Below, piece by piece: positions 62,597-64,000 of a stretch of DNA of 64,000 bases. The stretch comes from JAWPMT01 sp965242775. Its GTDB lineage: Bacteria > Bacteroidota > Bacteroidia > Cytophagales > Cyclobacteriaceae. The stretch is taken from assembly GCA_965242775.1 (NCBI GenBank), contig CBDETI010000027.1:186001-250000 (forward strand), written 5' to 3'. The notes below the pieces were generated by a model. The model did not search any database. It saw only the letters and a list, made by a program, of their open reading frames with translations, and had not been told where the DNA came from. A program made the position numbers and the translations under genes. Each line of letters opens with the position of its first letter. Position 1 is the stretch's first letter.

Positions 62597-64000
62597 TTAA
62601 CCTTCCCGGCGTAGCACTTCCAGGGGCGATTGCCGTACAACATCACGACTGTTGAACAATCCGATCGACACACTCACGATCGTTACTGCCAATAGGATCA
62701 AGCCGATTTTCGCCAGGTCCGGCACAAAAGTGAATTCGAATACGAACGTGCCCAGCAGCGACGAAAATAATCCGGCAAGGACTATGCCGCTGAGACCACT
62801 GATTGTACCCAGGAAGAAATATTCGGCAACTGTTATGATCCATAATTGCTTTTTCGAGGCGCCCAGCGTTCTTAAAAGCACATTTTCTTTGACACGTTGA
62901 AATTTGCTGAGAATGATCGAACTGATCATTACAATAAATCCGGTGCCAATGCTGAAAAACGCCATAAATCGAATCACAAAGGCCACTTTACCAAGCACCT
63001 CCTCCAGCGTTTTCAATATCAATTCCAGATCGATGATTGAAACATTCGGGTAACTTCTCACCACCGCCTGCTGGTATCGTGCCGAAAGGTCGGTCCGGTC
63101 GATCCTCGTCACCAAGACATGAAATTGAGGAGCCTTTTCCAGAACTCCATTGGGAAACAATACAAGGAAATTGGTCTGCACCCGGGTCCAGTCTACTTCG
63201 CGAAAACTCCCGACGTAGGTAGTGATAAGTGCTCCTTGCACATTAAAGAGGATCTTATCGCCAATTTCCAGGTTGAGATTCTCGGCATACCCTTTCGATA
63301 TACTTATTAAAATTGAATCATTCGGATTCTCAATCTGACCAATCCATTCTCCCTCCACCAGGGATTCACTATCTATGAGGCTATCGCGGTAGGTCACCCG
63401 GTATTCCCTGTTGTAGGCCCAATCAGGGATCGACACGGTAGAATCGTTCCAAGCCTCGTCTTTGTCATAACCATTAACTTCCAACAACCGCATCGTGACA
63501 ATCGGTACCTCCTGGATCACCGGTAGGTCATAGTTGAGCGTCAATTCTCGGATCTCGTCTTTTTGACTACTTTGAATATCAAAAAGAATGGTATTGGGCC
63601 GCTTTCCCTGTTCTGCCAGCGAAACCCGCTCGACAAGTAGGTCCTGCATAAAATAAAGTGTGGCGAGAAAAGCTGTTCCCAAACCGATGGTAGTTACCAA
63701 AATAACCGTCTGATTGTTGGGTCGATACAAATTGGAAAACCCCTGTCGCCAAACGTATGAGAGGTTCGAGGGGACCAGTTTTCGCGTGAGCCAACTCATG
63801 CCCTTGCCAATGCCAAAAAGCACCGCCACCGATCCCAGGAGGATCCCCGAAAATACCAATGAGTCCGAAATCGATTGGATTTGCCAGTAGACTGACAGAA
63901 AAATGAATAAGCCGATACCTATGATGATTGGGACCAGTGCTCGGTCAAAACGGAAGGTACCATCGAAACCAAACCGTATGGCAGATAGTGGACTCACTTT
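62597..64000 (-). CDS. FtsX-like ABC transporter permease, C-terminal part (cut by window edge)
   Basis: At least 467 residues of an ABC permease are visible, open at the right edge. The first residues read VSPLSAIRFGF, followed by TM helices. A large extracytoplasmic loop (about 115-340) follows, then three or four C-terminal TM helices with FRQ-like KFQRVKENVLLRTLGASKKQLW, the FtsX/MacB coupling helix region. It ends in RQSPLEVLRREG. It resembles the YbbP-type permease of lipoprotein or lysophospholipid ABC systems. The ATPase partner should lie further right. Confidence 0.88.
   Translation of the reverse strand, partial: KVSPLSAIRFGFDGTFRFDRALVPIIIGIGLFIFLSVYWQIQSISDSLVFSGILLGSVAVLFGIGKGMSWLTRKLVPSNLSYVWRQGFSNLYRPNNQTVILVTTIGLGTAFLATLYFMQDLLVERVSLAEQGKRPNTILFDIQSSQKDEIRELTLNYDLPVIQEVPIVTMRLLEVNGYDKDEAWNDSTVSIPDWAYNREYRVTYRDSLIDSESLVEGEWIGQIENPNDSILISISKGYAENLNLEIGDKILFNVQGALITTYVGSFREVDWTRVQTNFLVLFPNGVLEKAPQFHVLVTRIDRTDLSARYQQAVVRSYPNVSIIDLELILKTLEEVLGKVAFVIRFMAFFSIGTGFIVMISSIILSKFQRVKENVLLRTLGASKKQLWIITVAEYFFLGTISGLSGIVLAGLFSSLLGTFVFEFTFVPDLAKIGLILLAVTIVSVSIGLFNSRDVVRQSPLEVLRREG

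Overview
The window comes from a member of the Bacteroidota, most likely a marine Cytophagales bacterium. The evidence is a MurF-alanine racemase fusion, type IX secretion (T9SS) C-terminal domains, a PorE-like OmpA lipoprotein, Bacteroidota-specific hypothetical proteins, TAnnTTTG-type -7 promoter boxes and a near absence of Shine-Dalgarno sequences. Most of it is chromosomal housekeeping and envelope gene content. No prophage, insertion sequence or CRISPR array was seen.

Layout. 1-4675 (minus): purK (cut by the window edge), murF-alr, a double GNAT acetyltransferase and a double universal stress protein, closely packed. 4797-8032: ppk1 facing an HD phosphohydrolase fused to a Pycsar-effector-like membrane module. 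8124-12751: a lipoprotein beta-propeller overlapping a very large metallophosphatase/kinase-like/beta-barrel protein. 12758-13540: a repeat array behind tRNA-Val. 13650-19353: two related two-component systems separated by an HNH endonuclease and a small T9SS protein. 19453-23257: a divergent HisA, a small exported protein without a standard start codon, adenine deaminase and asd. 23483-31129: a 2548-residue surface protein with lamin-tail modules. 31217-34011: a small protein, a DksA-like protein, scpB, a pseudouridine synthase and an outer-membrane protein. 34189-35054: a seven-unit tandem array behind tRNA-Phe. 35201-50444: Fe-S electron-transfer proteins, PorE-like protein, AraC/VOC/MFS, purM, manA, lipB, an exonuclease and RNase R. 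50799-56330: amino-acid permease, prenyl synthase, rhomboid, cdd and glnS. 56355-64000: a sortilin-like T9SS protein, small envelope proteins, an aquaglyceroporin and an ABC permease cut by the right edge.

The most unusual content is the pair of tRNA-associated arrays. Each lies directly downstream of a tRNA gene (Val-GAC and Phe-GAA) and repeats that tRNA's own 3' part. In every repeat, in both arrays, a single T-loop base is replaced by exactly 17 nt with the same architecture: a 4-bp stem, a 4-nt loop, 4 nt closing the stem, then a 5-nt tail. The primary sequences of the two inserts differ largely while the pairing is kept. This suggests a family of tRNA-like decoy RNAs or tRNA-targeted elements; I know of no description of it. 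The nearest known analogy is the rtt repeat region behind tyrT of E. coli.

Working together: murF-alr feeds peptidoglycan synthesis; purK and purM belong to purine synthesis; ppk1 with the HD-membrane fusion suggests a stress or nucleotide-signal module; the T9SS cargo proteins and the PorE-like protein belong to one secretion pathway.
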